This document shows, piece by piece, positions 1 to 12,503 of a stretch of 64,000 bases of DNA (position 1 is its first letter; the number at the start of each line of letters is the position of its first letter). The notes beneath the pieces are model-generated. The model was not told the DNA's origin, searched no databases, and saw only the letters and a list, made by a program, of their open reading frames with translations. Location of the stretch: NCBI RefSeq assembly GCF_000226095.1, contig NC_016475.1:4278001-4342000 (forward strand), read 5' to 3'. The position numbers were made by a program, and so were the translations under genes. The DNA is from Thermothelomyces thermophilus ATCC 42464 (Eukaryota; Ascomycota; Sordariomycetes; Sordariales; Chaetomiaceae).

Positions 1-700
1 CTTCGACCTTTAAAGGTTCTATCCGGATTTGTCCTAGGGATATTTCGTATCCTAAAAACACTGTCTTCCTAATGTAGAATTCGCTCTTTTCCTTGTTGAC
101 TAATAGCTTATACGCGTGTAATGTATCTAGCACTACTCTTACGTACTTCCGGTGTTCGTCTATGGTTTTAGAGAAGATAAGTATATTATTAAGATAATAT
201 ACCGCAAATTTGTCAAGAAAGGATCGGATAGCTTGATTAATCAGGGCTTAGAACGTTGCTAGCGCGTTCGTAAGTCTAAATGGCATAACGAGATACTTGT
301 AGTGGCTATAGGGTATCCTAAAGGCTGTTTTCTACTTGTCGCCTTCTTTAATCTATATATAGTTATAGGCCGATAGCAAGTCAAGACACGTGAAATATTA
401 GGCTCTTGCTAACTGATCTTAGAGCCATAAGATTAGCGGTAATAGGTATCGGTTTTTCACGGTCTATTCGTTAAGTTGCCAATAGTTAATATATAACCGT
501 AGCTTTCCGTCTTTCTTAGGCACAAATAGGATTAGGTAGCCTACTAGTAATATCGACAGGCAGATATATCCTCTTCGAAGGTTCTCTTCTAAATATCGCT
601 TAAGTTCTTCGTTCTGTGTCTAGCTCGTATAGTAAATCTTGAAGAGCTTTAATCATGCTCCTTCCTTGAGTTTGATCTCGTGATCTTATAGGCCGTGCTC
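1..700 (-). pseudogene. Reverse transcriptase relic of copy A
   Basis: The minus-strand translation gives the gypsy RT palm, including V-Y-Y-L-N-N-I-L-I-F at 174-203, where an active enzyme has two Asp. Both substitutions are GAY to AAY, i.e. G-to-A on the coding strand, as RIP produces. The same block is at 8231-8900 in copy B and 16120-16850 in copy C. No open frame survives. Confidence 0.85.
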
Positions 701-2499
701 TAGTAGTCCTTCTAGATACTTCGGTTCGAATGCTAGGTATCCTTTGTATTCCTTCGGTACTTCCCTAGTCTTGTCTCGTCTTTTAGTTTTCTAATAATAT
801 ACAAACTTGGTTCCGTCTATAGCGATACTAGCGATTTCTTCTATCTTAACCTACTACTCTAGTTATAGTGCTCCGCATTTATCAACGGAGAGAACAGCTA
901 TCGGCGGTTCAGCTTGTTCTTCCTGTCGTAACGTCGGTGTCGTTATATTACTTCTTCTAGAGTCTGTAGTAGTCTGCCTACTACTGTCTGTCTCTTACGG
1001 TAGATCTATAGGATATGCCTTCCCCTAAGCATTGTCTGCTTGCGATCCTTACGTGCTCCCTATCTTGCTAGTCGAATATAACTCTATTTAGGGTCGCAGG
1101 TAGCTACTATTCTTCTAGCTAATATCTAGGTTATAATCTTTATACTATAGTAACCCTAATATTATGTCTTTATCATTACCTATATCTATAATGCTAAATA
1201 CGACTGCTATGGTTTTTCTACCATAGTGATGTTAATCGGTTTGGTCTCTCTATATACCTATTATATTAGAAATGGCCCTTTAACTATGCTATGCTTCTAC
1301 TTCATTCTCTAGGGTATCTGTAGCTAATTTACAAGTGTTGGCAAAATCAGGTTTATCTCTACTTTACTATCTACTAGTACGAGCATTTCGTGCTGTTTCC
1401 ATTATGCTATTATCTATAATTGCTTATCTTACCGCCGTCGTCTAAAGATTATAGTAATTTCCTATGTTTCTGCTAGGAGGTCTCGATATAGTAGTCTCTT
1501 ACACCAGTTCCTCCTATACTATGCTACTACTCACCGCTATATAGGCGTTAATAGTTTTCAGGCCCCTCGAAGGGCCCTAACCTATTTCCTAGGTTAGTGC
1601 TAACCTCTTCGGTTGTTCGGCTAATAGTAGCTTCGTCAATCGTGCCTGTTTCTATGAGCTATTGAGTGCTTATAGCTTCCTACCATTAGGTCCGTTCTAC
1701 TTTTCGTCGTACGTGCCATAGCTTTATCTAAAGCTCCTAGATCTGCGATTTCTTTTCGTCCGTATAATAGAGGTAGTCGTTACTCTAGCATAAGTCCTAT
1801 ATGTCTCGTCCTATTCCGTAGTGCCTAGGCCAGGCTCGTTTTAGTACTACCGTGATGCCTTCTAGATCGCAGGCTTCGATCTTCTAGAGCAATTCGGCTG
1901 CTCTGTTTCCTATATCATAGACCTATTCTATAGGGCGGAGGCTTCCGTCCTCATTTCCTTGTCGGGTCGGCTAGTGATTGTTTTCGAATTTGTTACGAAA
2001 GTGGTATCGGCATTCGTATGCCATACACTAGAACTAGGGCACTTGTATATATACCTCGTGTCGCGGGTATAGTTGCGTAACGTCGCCTAGAAGGTATTGG
2101 AATTCTTTTCCAAATCCTTCCTACTGTACGTAGACTATAGATACTCTAATGCTAAGGTAGGAGTATTTCTTCTAATAGCTTCTCTATATACGCTTATCTT
2201 TTCCGCGGTTTGCGCGCGTAAACTGGTACTTAGGGTTCTGTACGTCGTAGCTAAGTTACTAATCGTTAAAATGCTTAGTGTAGCTATCGGGCCTATCGTA
2301 TATCATAGGCTATTCCCCTTTAATAGTTTCTATAATATATTAGAGTTTCCTTATCTCGTCCCTTATCTTATTGCTCTACTAGGCAAGTCGAATCAAGCGT
2401 CTATCCTATTCGTGTAGTTCCGTATTAAGCCGGAAAACTTTATTACGATACCATTCGATTTGTTCCTAAAGGAATAGAATATTAGGTCCGAATCTTTCG

Positions 2500-3809
2500 A
2501 TTCCTTAGGTATTAGTCGTCTATAATCTATCCTACCTCTATATAACTGTGAAACCCTACTGCCTTAGGGCTAGGAGAATCGAAATTAGTGGTATATACTC
2601 TCCCGCCGTGTCCTATTCGGCAAGACCTATCTCTAGGTCTACCGTGACTAGTTCGGAGTACGGTACTTGTTTATCTTTACTATCGCCGTCGTGTCCGAGA
2701 CTATCTATGTCGCTATCCCTATCTTTATAGCTCGTAGCCGTTACTTCGATAATATCCTTGGCAGTTTCGTTAATGGCCGTAATTTCCTTTCTAAGGACTG
2801 GTTTCTAGTCTTTCTTCGGGCTTTGATATTCTCATTTATAATGTCCTTTCTTTCTATAGTTATAGTAGGTAACGTTAGACTTGTCTTTGGCTATCTTTTT
2901 CTAGTCCTACTTCTATATTACGTCTATATCTATAGCTCTAGGATACGTCCTATACAAGGTGCTAACGTATACTCGTTTTTTCTTATTATTAGCCTTAACC
3001 GCGGTTCCGTTTATCTGACCTCGTTTCTACTACTCTCGTATATAGAGTCAATTATCGATTCTAATAGCCTATACGATATATTCGTCTAGGGTCTTAGGCT
3101 AGTTATACTTATATAGCTCGTCTTTGACCTTTTCCTTTAAGCTATTATAGAATAGTTACATTAACGCCTCATTATTAAGCTAAGACTTAAGTATATCCTA
3201 TCTAAACTATACGGTATAGGAGGCTACTAACTTAGTCTGTCGGAGATTAGCGAGTCTTTCTTGTGTATAAATCTTCTCGTCTTTGTCGCTAAAAACCTTC
3301 CAAAGCTCTTCTTCAAAACGGTTATAGGATCGAAAGACTGCCTATATAAACATGTCTTAGTCGTCTTTGTCTTCCTTAGTAAGATAGTTATTCTACGTAG
3401 GCTCGAACTATCTAAGTGCCTTGCCCTCTAGTCTCGTAGCTATATAGAGGACTTTAGCTTTATCGTCCGGAAACTTATCGTTATTAAGCCGGAAGTAGGA
3501 TCAGAGGTTTGTTAGGAATCCTATAAGATCTTCCTTAGTTCCTCTGTATTTGCCAGGTAGTTCGATCTTGATGCGGCTCGCTTTGGCGCCCTCAAGTGCC
3601 TTGATTTTGGCGTAGGCCTCGTTAACTAGCTTCTGCAAGTGCTTTTCGCCGTTTTCGAGTTCCTTGATCCGAGCTTAAGCAACCTTGTCTCTCTAGTCTA
3701 ACTCCTAAATCCGCTGCTAGAGTTGACTAAGCTAGGTAAGCAGCTGTTCGGCCGTGACGTTGGTAGTCATGTCGATGTCGAGGTCGAAATTACCTCTGTT
3801 CTGAGCCAT
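2500..3809 (-). pseudogene. gag relic of copy A
   Basis: The frame starts at the Met ending at 3809 (M-A-Q-N-R-G-N-F-D) and passes through a coiled-coil segment and a retrotransposon gag block (around 3100-3600: IKIELPGKY, then ATRLEGKALR), interrupted by TAG codons. A zinc knuckle is expected near 2850; the minus strand there reads Y-Y-N-Y-R-K-K-G-H, so both first Cys have become Tyr. Gag would package the element RNA. Confidence 0.8.
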
Positions 3810-3836
3810 AATAGAATAAAGGGAGTGATAGTAACG

Positions 3837-4295
3837 TGTGACGAACCTAACTTAGACTTCTTCTAAAAGGGTTTAGATGGAGGTAAATTAAGTGGGATAA
3901 GCGTACAGGTTGTCTAAGGGATTCGGTAAAGCCAAAGGGTTTATAATAACACTAGAGTTATCTCCTACAATAGTTAGTGATGCTTGGTATAAGTACTTGT
4001 GATTATAGGTTAGGTTGCTATCACTGGTAAACTCCTAGAGTCTACTATAACGAGTGACTATTTATATGTATATATACTTCTGCCGATCGCTCGTGGTCCC
4101 CTTCTATCCTGTCCTTAGATTGCCTTTAGTAGCTAGCTATCCTCTGCTATCTTTCCCTTTTTGGCAATCGTTCGCCTGTGGTAGCCTGCGCTCCCTAGCG
4201 ATCCTATGTCAGCCTCGCTTCGTGCCCTTCTTGATTAGTGGCTCATTCGGCCTTCTGTGCCCTACCGGGTCGCGGTATATGGTTGGCTCGTGACA
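3837..4295 (-). repeat. LTR of gypsy copy A (459 bp)
   Basis: It starts TGTGACGAACC and ends CGTGACA on the plus strand. Its left part, up to about 4060, matches the LTRs of copies B and C, but its right part (U3 in the element's orientation) is unrelated to either. The following bases are AGTTA. Confidence 0.85.
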
Positions 4296-4564
4296 AGTTA
4301 GATATAACCTAACCTAGTTCCTCTAATATCTTAAGAGTATCTTCTTTAACCTTTATATAAAGATAATAACCTTATTAAAACTAGAATTCTTATAATAGAG
4401 AGATAATAAACCGTTTACTACCTTTATTATTTAATTTAAGGCTAAGCTATCAAAGATAGGTAACTTCCTTTAGAGTAATAAGTCATACCTAATTAAATTA
4501 TAATAATACCTCTCTTTAAAACTTAAATATATGGTAATTAGACAAGGAATTCCTTAGGACAATT
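4296..4564. other. AT-rich spacer between gypsy A and the LINE 3' end
   Basis: This is highly AT-rich RIP-type sequence with no recognisable coding remnant. It lies between the LTR of copy A and the (TTA)n tail that I take as the LINE 3' end. Its origin is unknown. Confidence 0.6.
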
Positions 4565-4936
4565 ATATATTATCATTATTATTATTATTAATCCTATACT
4601 ATTATGCTAATAAGTATACTAGAGCCTCTCTAGTTATATATAAAGAAAACTATACCTAATAGGCTAAATAAAAACCTCTATCTTACCTTTTAATGCCTAA
4701 TCTAGAATACTAATATATTACAAAGAAAAGGAGAAGTAGCTAGAATAGCCCTATAGAGGTTTTCCCTCCTAGTCTAGCCTCCTTATAAGGTAGTATTCTA
4801 GGAGCCTCCCTAGGTCTATTAGCTATTATAAAACCCTTCTTGCTAAACGATAGTTATAGGCCCCTATACCCTATAAAACGAGGTCTAGGTCCCTTTACGA
4901 CCATATTTCCTAGGATTCCTACGTTCGGCTTCTTAG
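4565..4936 (-). mobile_element. Tad-like LINE, 3' segment (C-terminus of ORF2, 3' UTR and tail)
   Basis: On the minus strand, after a TAG-ridden end of ORF2 (blocks such as DLDLVL-stop-GIGAYN and DLGRLLEYYL), there is a short 3' UTR and a (TAA)n tail at about 4574-4590. It continues in frame from 12504-12929 once gypsy B is removed. A second copy of the 3' UTR and tail lies at about 26555-26710 on the plus strand, supporting its identity as a LINE end. Confidence 0.75.
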
Positions 4937-4941
4937 TAGAT

Positions 4942-5372
4942 TGTGACGAACCCAACTCAGACTTCTTCTGAAAGGGTTCAGACAAAGGTAGATTGAGCAG
5001 GACAAGCAGGCAGGTCGTCTAAGGGATTCGGTAAAGCCAAAGGGTTTATAATAACACCAGAGTTGTCTTATAGTAATTAGTAATACTTGGTATAAGTACT
5101 ATGATTATAGAATAGGTTACTATCACTAGTAAACTCCTAGAGTCCACTATAACGAGTGACTATCTATATATATATATAATCTAGGGATTACTAGTAGTTG
5201 TAGTAATCCTCTATACTAGCTTACCTAGCTTATGTCGTGAGCCAGTGATCCTCTGCTAGGATCATTTCTTACCAAGTGTAATCCTATCCTGATTAGTCTA
5301 TTATTCCTTTGGCTTGATTGGCCCGTTTGTGCTAGTGGCTTAGGTAGCATCTATATATATATTTCCGTGACA
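4942..5372 (-). repeat. Left LTR (3' LTR) of gypsy copy B
   Basis: It starts TGTGACGAACC and ends CCGTGACA. It aligns along its whole length with 12073-12503, apart from scattered transitions. Confidence 0.88.
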
Positions 5373-5498
5373 CGATGCCCTCCCTCCGAGGCTTTCGACC
5401 CGAAAGCCCTCTTTAGGTCGTTTCAAATAGCGCTAATATCCTTTTCCATATATACCTTGTAATATTTCCCTTTTTCCGTACTGCTAGTGGCTGATAAG

Positions 5499-6105
5499 AT
5501 GGTAAATCGTATCTCTAAGCGCCGATCTTCGAAATCCTAATAGCGCGCCGCGCTTGCTTCTTTTATTAATTCTTCTAGCGTAGACGTTATACCGTGTTCG
5601 TAGTATTTTAAGCGGAACTTGGCTTATCGTATAGCGTTAGGCTCTTCTTGCTATAGTAAATACGTATATTAGGGTCATTCTTACGATAGTTCTAATATAG
5701 TATCTGCTTGTTTATAACCTAGTTTATTACCTCAATATTTATAGCTAATCTTTTATAGTAACGAAGATTATATCTAAATAAAAACGTATAGAACAAGAAG
5801 AGGCCGATGCTAAAGAGGCCCTTTTCGTTCTTTAGACTTAACTTTAGATAGCTATCGGTCGATTAGCTTGTCTTCGTCACTAGAAACGTTTCTTAAAGGA
5901 GCGGGGTTCCGAGCTATTTCGTCAAGGTATATAGTCTCTAGAGGAAATAGAAGCGGAAGAACGGAGGGTATAAGATTCCAAGGTACGCGTTATTAGTGAT
6001 ATATGGTCTTAGGGTGCTAACGTCCCGTTTGACTAGTCTTCTTTAGGCCTAGATTTATTAGAGGCCGACTTAGCCATTTTGTCTAAGCTAGTGCCTATAG
6101 TCGAT
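5499..6105 (+). pseudogene. Antisense accessory ORF of copy B: Zn2Cys6-like cluster plus coiled coil
   Basis: This reads on the plus strand, opposite to gag-pol. From the ATG at 5499 (MVNRISKRRSS) it runs through R-A-A-L-A-S-F-I-N-S-S-S to a cysteine-rich block. Allowing for RIP changes (TGY to TAY, Cys to Tyr) the spacing is C-x2-C-x6-C-x8-C-x2-C-x6-C; only the first Cys survives here. The C-terminal half is charged and probably coiled coil (K-R-F-L-K-E-R-G-S-E-L then S-L-E-E-I-E-A-E-E-R-R). It ends close to the chromodomain of pol, tail to tail. Copy C has the same ORF at 13504-14110. The spacing recalls fungal Zn2Cys6 DNA-binding domains, but the usual basic residues after the second Cys are weak, so the function is not assigned. 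Confidence 0.65.
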
Positions 6106-9100
6106 CCGGGTTCTGCCGGTAGAACTGTTCTAGTTTCTTAGGGCAGTTTAAGTTCTTAACTAGTTCCTATAAGTTATCCTCTAGTCCAAAATCAAGCTAT
6201 TTAACTAGATACTATAATTCCCCGTTGATAATACGTAAATCTAGAATTTCTTCGACGTCCTATTCTTCCTCTTTGTCCTTTACTTCGATATATATAGCAA
6301 CCTTAGCATTTTTCGGTACTAGTTCGAGAAGTGAAATATAAAAAATATCTATCTATAGTTATATAGATGATAGTAACAATAGTTAGTAGTTAGATGTCGA
6401 AATTTGTTCTTTGATAACGAAGGGTCCGACCTTCTTAAAGTCTAGCTTTATACTTAGTCATTTAGTTTGTAAGTTTTGTACGATTAGGTAGACTTTGTCT
6501 CCCCTTTCTAGGTAAGGTCTTTCGAGCCTATATTTGTCATAGTAGTTCTTTATTCTAGTCTTAACAAACTTAAGTTCCTTTTTAAGCTTTTTATATAGTA
6601 CGTACATTTGTTCCGCTTTGACTACTACTCTCGGCACTATAACCTCTAGTCCTTACCTAAGGTCTGCTTTATATCCGTAGTTTGCAAAGAACGGTATAAC
6701 TTTGGTCATTTCCGTTAGTATTATATTGTAAGCAAGTTATACTATTAGTAATAGTATAACCTAGTTATCTTACTAATAGTTAATATAAGAACGGAGATAT
6801 TACTTGACAACTTGGTTTAGTCGCTCCGTTTATCCGTCAGTCTACAGGTAATATACCGTTAATAGCTTGCTATTAATGCCTGATTATTATATTAACGCTT
6901 ACTAGAACTTCGATACGAACTTAGTATCTCTATTGGTAATCTATTCTTATAGCTAAGCATATACTAATATAACTTACTAATAGATTATATCTACTAACTA
7001 TTCCGCTATCTAGGACTCCTTATAGGGAAAGAAGTATGCCTATTTAGTTAGGCGATCTACTATAATAAGAATACTATTATAGAATACTCCTATAGCCGTA
7101 TTCTTAGATTCTAGCAGCTTTATAATAAAGTCTATTATAACTAAGCTCTATAGTTTGTTAGCTATTAGTAGTGGCTAAAGTAGCCTATATAGCTTATATC
7201 GTACCGTTTTACTTCAATTACAAATATCGTAGTTCTGTACGACTTCCTTAACTCATACCGTTAACTATAGAAAGTCGTAGTGTTTCTTAACTTATACGAC
7301 AGTCTTTATAACTCCTTTATATCCTCCGAGTTTCGACTCGTAAAGTTCTTAAATCATCCATAGCTATTAATCCTGGTCGTAGATATATGCTTTGCCTTAG
7401 TACTAGAGTTTCCTATCTTTTTCTTCTACTCCATTAGGTACTAGTAGTCTAGGTACTGCTTAATACTATACCTCGTTAATCCTTTCTTCTCGAAAGATTG
7501 TATAGTATTCTAGAAACAAGTCAAGTAGATTATCTTCTATAGGTATCTACGTTTCGTGATATAGCGTTCCGTCTATTTATTCCTTAAATAACAGTAGTAT
7601 TATTTCCGTTCGCCCTTCCGTATGATCCGTTCGTCGGCTTAAGATGTCTACTTGTACATTCTCTTTGCCCTTCTTATAGCGGATCTCAAAGTTAAATTCC
7701 GCGAGGAATTCTACCTATTATATTTGTCGTCTATTAAGCTCCTTTGTCGTTGTAAAGTATTGTAAATTCTTATAATCCGTATATACTTATATTAGTTCAA
7801 TTATACTACTAAGGTATAGTTGCTATTCCTTGAAAGCTTCGATAATTGTAAGTAGTTCCTTATCGTAGATCGGATAATTAAGACATAGTCTATCGAGCTT
7901 CTTTGAAAAGAAGGCTATAGTATATAGCTTTCCTTGTTTGTCTTGTTACCCTAATTGTCCTCCGATAGTATAATCTAAAGCGTCTATTTTTACCTCAAAT
8001 AGCTTCTTAGGATCTAGTAGTACTAGTACTAGATCTTTAATAATAGCATTACGAATCTATATAAATGCTTACTTATACTATTCTTCCTATTGGAATTTAG
8101 CGTTCTTCCTAGTAAGTTCGTATGAAGGTCATATAATCGCTCCGAAATTTCTAATGAACATCTGGTAGAAGTTTGTAAATCTAATCAAGCTTCGTACTTC
8201 TGTAACTAACGTCAGTCATAGCTAATTCTTGATAGCTTTAATCTTTAAAGGTTCCATCCGAATTTATCCTAGGGATATCTTATATCCTAAAAATACCGTT
8301 TTCCTAACGTAGAATTTGCTCTTTTCCTTGTTAACTAATAGTTTATATATATATAGCACGTCTAGCACTGCTTTTACGTGCTTCCGGTATTTGTCTATTG
8401 TCTTAGAGAAGATAAGTATATCGTTAAGATAATATACCGCAAATTTGTCAAGAAAGGATCAGATAGCTTAATCAATTAGGGCTTAGAACGTTGCCGGCGC
8501 GTTTGTAAGTCTAAATGGCATAACAAGGTACTTATAGTGGCTATAGGGTATCCTAAAGGCCGTTTTCTACTCGTCGCCTTCTTTAATCCGTATATGGTTA
8601 TAGGCTAATAGTAAGTTAAGACGTATAAAATATTAGGCTCCTACTAACTGATCTCGGAGCCGTACGATCAGTAGTAACAGGTATCGGTTTTTTATAGTCT
8701 ATTTGTTAAGTTGCCAATAGTCGATATATAACTATAGCTTTCCGTCTTTCTTAGGTACAAATAGGATTAGGTAGCCTACTAGCAATATCGACAGGCAGAT
8801 ATATTCTCTTCGAAGGTTCTCCTCTAAATATTACTTAAGTTCTTCATTCTAAGTCTAGCTTATATAATAGATCTTAAAGAACTTTAGTCGTACTCCTTCC
8901 TTAAGCTTGATCTTGTAATCCTATAGGCCGTATTCTAGTAATCCTTCTAGATGCTTCGGTTCGAATGCTAGGTATCCTTCGTATTTCTTTGGTACTTCCC
9001 TAGTCTTGTCTTGTCTCTTGGTTTTCTAATAGTATATAAACTTAGTTCTGTCTATAGCGATATTAGCGATTTCTCCTGTCTTAACCTACTACTCTAATTA

Positions 9101-10450
9101 TAATGCTCTATATTTATTAATAGAGAGAATAGCTATTAGTAGTTTAGCTCGTTCCTCCTATTATAATATTAGTGTCATTATACTACTTCTTCTAGAGTCT
9201 ATAGTAGTCTACCTACTATTGCTCGTCTCTTACAATAGATCTATAAGATATGCCTTCCCCTAAGCATCGTCCGCTTGTAATCCTTATACGCTCCCTATCT
9301 CGCTAGTTAAATATAACTCCGTTTAGGGTCGTAGATAGCTACCATTCTTCTAGCTAATATCTAGGTTATAATCTTTATACTATAGTAACCCTAATATTAT
9401 ATCTTTGTCATTACCTATATCTATAATATTAAATACAATTATTATAGTCTTCCCTACTATAGTAATATTGATCGGTTTAGTCTCCCTATATACCTATTAT
9501 ATCGGAAATAGCCCTTTGACTATGCTATACTTCCGCTTTATTCTCTAAGGTATCTGTAGCTAATTTACAAGTATTGGCGAAATCAGGTTTATCTCTACTT
9601 TACTATCCACTAGTATAAGCATTTCATGCTATTTCCATTATGCTATTATCTATAGTCGCTTATCTTGCCGCCGTCGTCTAAAGATTGTAGCAATTTCCTA
9701 TGTTTCTGCCGGGAGGTCTCGATATAGTGGTCTCTTATACTAGTTCCTCCTATACTACGCTAACACTTGCCGCTACGTAGGCGTTAATGGTTTCCGGGCC
9801 CCTCAAAGGGCCCTGACCCGTTTTCTAGATCAGTGCTAACCTCTTCGGTTATTTGGCTAATAGTAGCTTCGTCAATCATACTTATTTCTGTAAGCTATTA
9901 AGTACTTACGGCTTCCTACTATTAAGTCTATTCTGCTTTTTATCGTATATGCTATAGCTTTATCTAAAGCTCCCGAATTCGCGATTTCTTTTCGTCCGCG
10001 TAATAGAGGTAATTGTTGCTTTAGCACGAGTCTTATATATCTTGTCCTGTTTTGTAATACCTAGGCTAGGCTTGTCTTAGAACTATTGTGATGCCTTCTA
10101 GATTACGGGCTTCGATCTTTTAGAGCAATTTGGCTGCTCTATTTCCCATATCGTAGACCTATTCTATAGGGTAGAGGCTTCTGTCCTTATTTCCTTATTA
10201 GGTTGGCTAGTAATTGTTTTCGAATTTGTCGTAGAAGTGGTATCGGCATTTGTATACTATACATTAGAACTAGGGCACTTACGTATATACCTTATATTAG
10301 GGGTATAGTTATATAGTATCGCCTAGGAGGTATTAGAATTCTTTCCTAAATCCTTCCTATTATATATAGACTATAGGTACTCTAATGCTAAAGTAGGAGT
10401 ATTTCTTCTAGTAGCTTTCCTATATATACTTATCTTTTCTATAGTTCGCG
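6106..10450 (-). pseudogene. pol relic of copy B (protease, RT, RNase H, integrase, chromodomain)
   Basis: Minus-strand blocks in order: protease/linker (about 9000-10400), RT with YLND (8407-8436), RNase H (about 7700-8050), integrase (about 6600-7450) and the integrase C-terminal region (6400-6700, matching 14296-14601 of copy C). A chromodomain follows at about 6115-6290, with D-V-E-E-I-L-D then Y-L-V-K, E-D-N-L and L-N-C-P-K-K-L-E-Q-F. Chromodomains direct chromovirus integration to heterochromatin. All domains are broken by TAG/TAA codons. Copy B keeps the full chromodomain, unlike copy C. Confidence 0.82.
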
Positions 10451-10699
10451 TGTATAAACTAGTATTCTAGGTTCTATATATTGTTACTAAATTACTAGTC
10501 ATTAAGGTACTTAGTATAGCTATTAGGCCTATTATATATCATAGGTTATCCTCCTTTAATAGCTTCTACAATATATTAGAGTTTTCTTATTTCGTCCCTT
10601 ATCTTATTACTCTACTAGGTAAGTCAAATCAAACGTCTATCCCGTTCGTACAGTTCCGTATTAAGCTAGAAAACTTCATTACAGTACTATTCGATTCGT

Positions 10700-12060
10700 T
10701 CCTAGAGGAATAGAACATTAGGTCTAGGTCTTTCGATTCCTTAGGTATCGGTTATCTACAATCTATCCTACCTCTATATAACCGTAAAACCCTACTACCT
10801 TAAAGCTAGGAGAATCGAAATTAGCGGTATATATTCTCCTACTATATCCTATTCGGCAAGACCTATCTCTAGGTCTATAGTGACCAGTTCGGAGTATAGT
10901 ACTTGTTTATCTTTACTATTACTATCGTATCCGAGACTATCCGTGTTACTGCCCCTATCTTTATAGCTTATAGCCGCTACTTCGATAACGTCCTTGGTAG
11001 TTTCGTCGATAGCTATAATTTCCTTTCTAGGGACTATCTTCTACTCTTTCTTTAGGCTTCGACATTCTTGCTTATAGTGCCCTTTCTTTCTATAGTTATA
11101 GTAGGTAACATTAGACTTGTCTTTGGTCGTCTTCTTCTAGTCTTGCTTCTACATTACATCTATATCTATAGCTCTAGGGTATATCCTATATAAGGTATTA
11201 ATATATACTCGCTTTTTCTTATTATTAGCCTTAACTATAATTCCATTTATTTAGCCTTATTTCTACTACTCTTATATATGGAGTCGATTATCGATTCTAA
11301 TGACCTATACGATATATTTATCTAGGGTCTTAGGCTAATTATACTTATATAGCTTATCTTTAACCTTTTCTTTTAAGCCGTTATAGAATAGTTATATTAA
11401 CGCTTTATCGTTAAGCTAAGACTTAAGTATATCCTATCTAAACTATACGGTATAGGAGGCTACTAACTTAGTCTATTGGAGATTAGCAAGTCTTTCTTAT
11501 ATATAAATCTTCTTGTCTTTATTACTAAAAACCTTATAAAGCTCTTCTTCAAAACGGTCATAGGATCAAAAGACTACTTACGTAAACACGTCTTAGTCGT
11601 CTTTATCTTCCTTAGTAAGATAGTCATTCTATATAGGTTCGAACTATCTAGATACCTTGCCCTCTAGTCTCGTAGCTATATAGAGAACTTTAGCTTTATT
11701 GTCTAGAAACTTATTATTATTAAGCCGGAAGTAAGATCGGAGGTTTGTTAGGAATCTTACGAAATCCTCTTTAGTTCCTCCATATTTGTCAGGTAGTTCG
11801 ATCTTAATACGGCTCGCTTTAGTACCCTTAAGTACCTTGATTTTGGCGTAGGCCTTGTTGACTAGTTTCTACAAGTGCTTTTCGCCGTTCTCGAGTTCCT
11901 TGATTCGAGCTTAAGTAGCCTTGTCTCTCTAGTCTAACTCCTAGATTCGCTAATAGAGTTAACCAAGCTAGGCAAGCAGCTATTTGGCCGTGACGTTAGT
12001 AGCTATATCGATATCAAGGTCGAAGTTACCTCTATTCTAAACTATGATAGAACAAAGGGA
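10700..12060 (-). pseudogene. gag relic of copy B
   Basis: It is collinear with the gag regions of A and C and shows the same broken zinc knuckle (Y-Y-N-Y-R-K-K-G-H near 11085-11120, minus strand). The frames are closed by many TAG codons. The region abuts the LTR at 12073. Confidence 0.75.
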
Positions 12061-12072
12061 GTGATAGCAACG

Positions 12073-12503
12073 TATAACAAACCTAACTTAGACTTCTTCT
12101 AAAAGGGTTTAGACGAAGGTAGATTAAGTGGGACAAGTAGGCAGGTTATCTAAGGGATTTGGTAAAGCTAAAGGGTTTATAATAACACTAGAGTTATCTT
12201 ATAGTAATTAGTAATACTTGGTATAAGTACTGTAATTGTAGGACAGGTTATTATCACTAGTAAACTCCTAGAGTCTACTATAATGAGTGACTATCTATAT
12301 ATATATATAATCTGGGGATTACTAGCAGTTGTGGTGATCCTCTATACTAGCTTACCTAGCTTATGTCGTGAGCTAGTGATCCTCTGCTAGGATCATTTCT
12401 TACTAAGTGTGATCCTATTCTAATTAGTCTATCATTCCTTCGGCTTGATTGGCCCGTTTGTGCCAGTGGCTTAGGCGGCATCTGTATATATATTTCCGTG
12501 ACA
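12073..12503 (-). repeat. Right LTR (5' LTR) of gypsy copy B
   Basis: Its first bases read TATAACAAACC, the RIP-altered form of TGTGACGAACC, and it ends CGTGACA. It is followed by TAGGT, the partner of TAGAT at 4937-4941. Confidence 0.88.

Larger units (their letters stand above)
1..4295 (-). mobile_element. Ty3/gypsy chromovirus copy A, incomplete, RIP-mutated
   Basis: This is the right part of a gypsy element transcribed on the minus strand; the window edge cuts it inside the reverse transcriptase. Reading leftwards it has the 5' LTR (3837-4295), gag from a Met at 3809, protease and RT. It is collinear with copies B and C. Nearly every former Gln codon reads TAG and every frame is broken, so it is a dead copy. 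The YLDD motif of RT (174-203, minus strand) reads YLNN. The element's other end and its target duplication lie outside the window. Confidence 0.9.
4942..12503 (-). mobile_element. Ty3/gypsy chromovirus copy B, complete, RIP-mutated
   Basis: This 7562-bp element has LTRs at 4942-5372 and 12073-12503. It is flanked by TAGAT (4937-4941) and TAGGT (12504-12508), a 5-bp target duplication differing by one G/A transition. Minus-strand order from the right: LTR, gag, protease, RT, RNase H, integrase, chromodomain, then LTR. An opposite-strand accessory ORF lies between the left LTR and the chromodomain. It is inserted into the Tad-like LINE. RIP has destroyed all frames; the RT motif at 8407-8436 reads YLND. 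Confidence 0.92.

Noticed and set aside
2667-3089. Plus-strand 140-codon frames in copies A and C (also 18795-19217)
   Set aside because: They are antisense to gag. Their conservation follows from the gag repeat, and their hydrophobic content reflects complementary gag codons.
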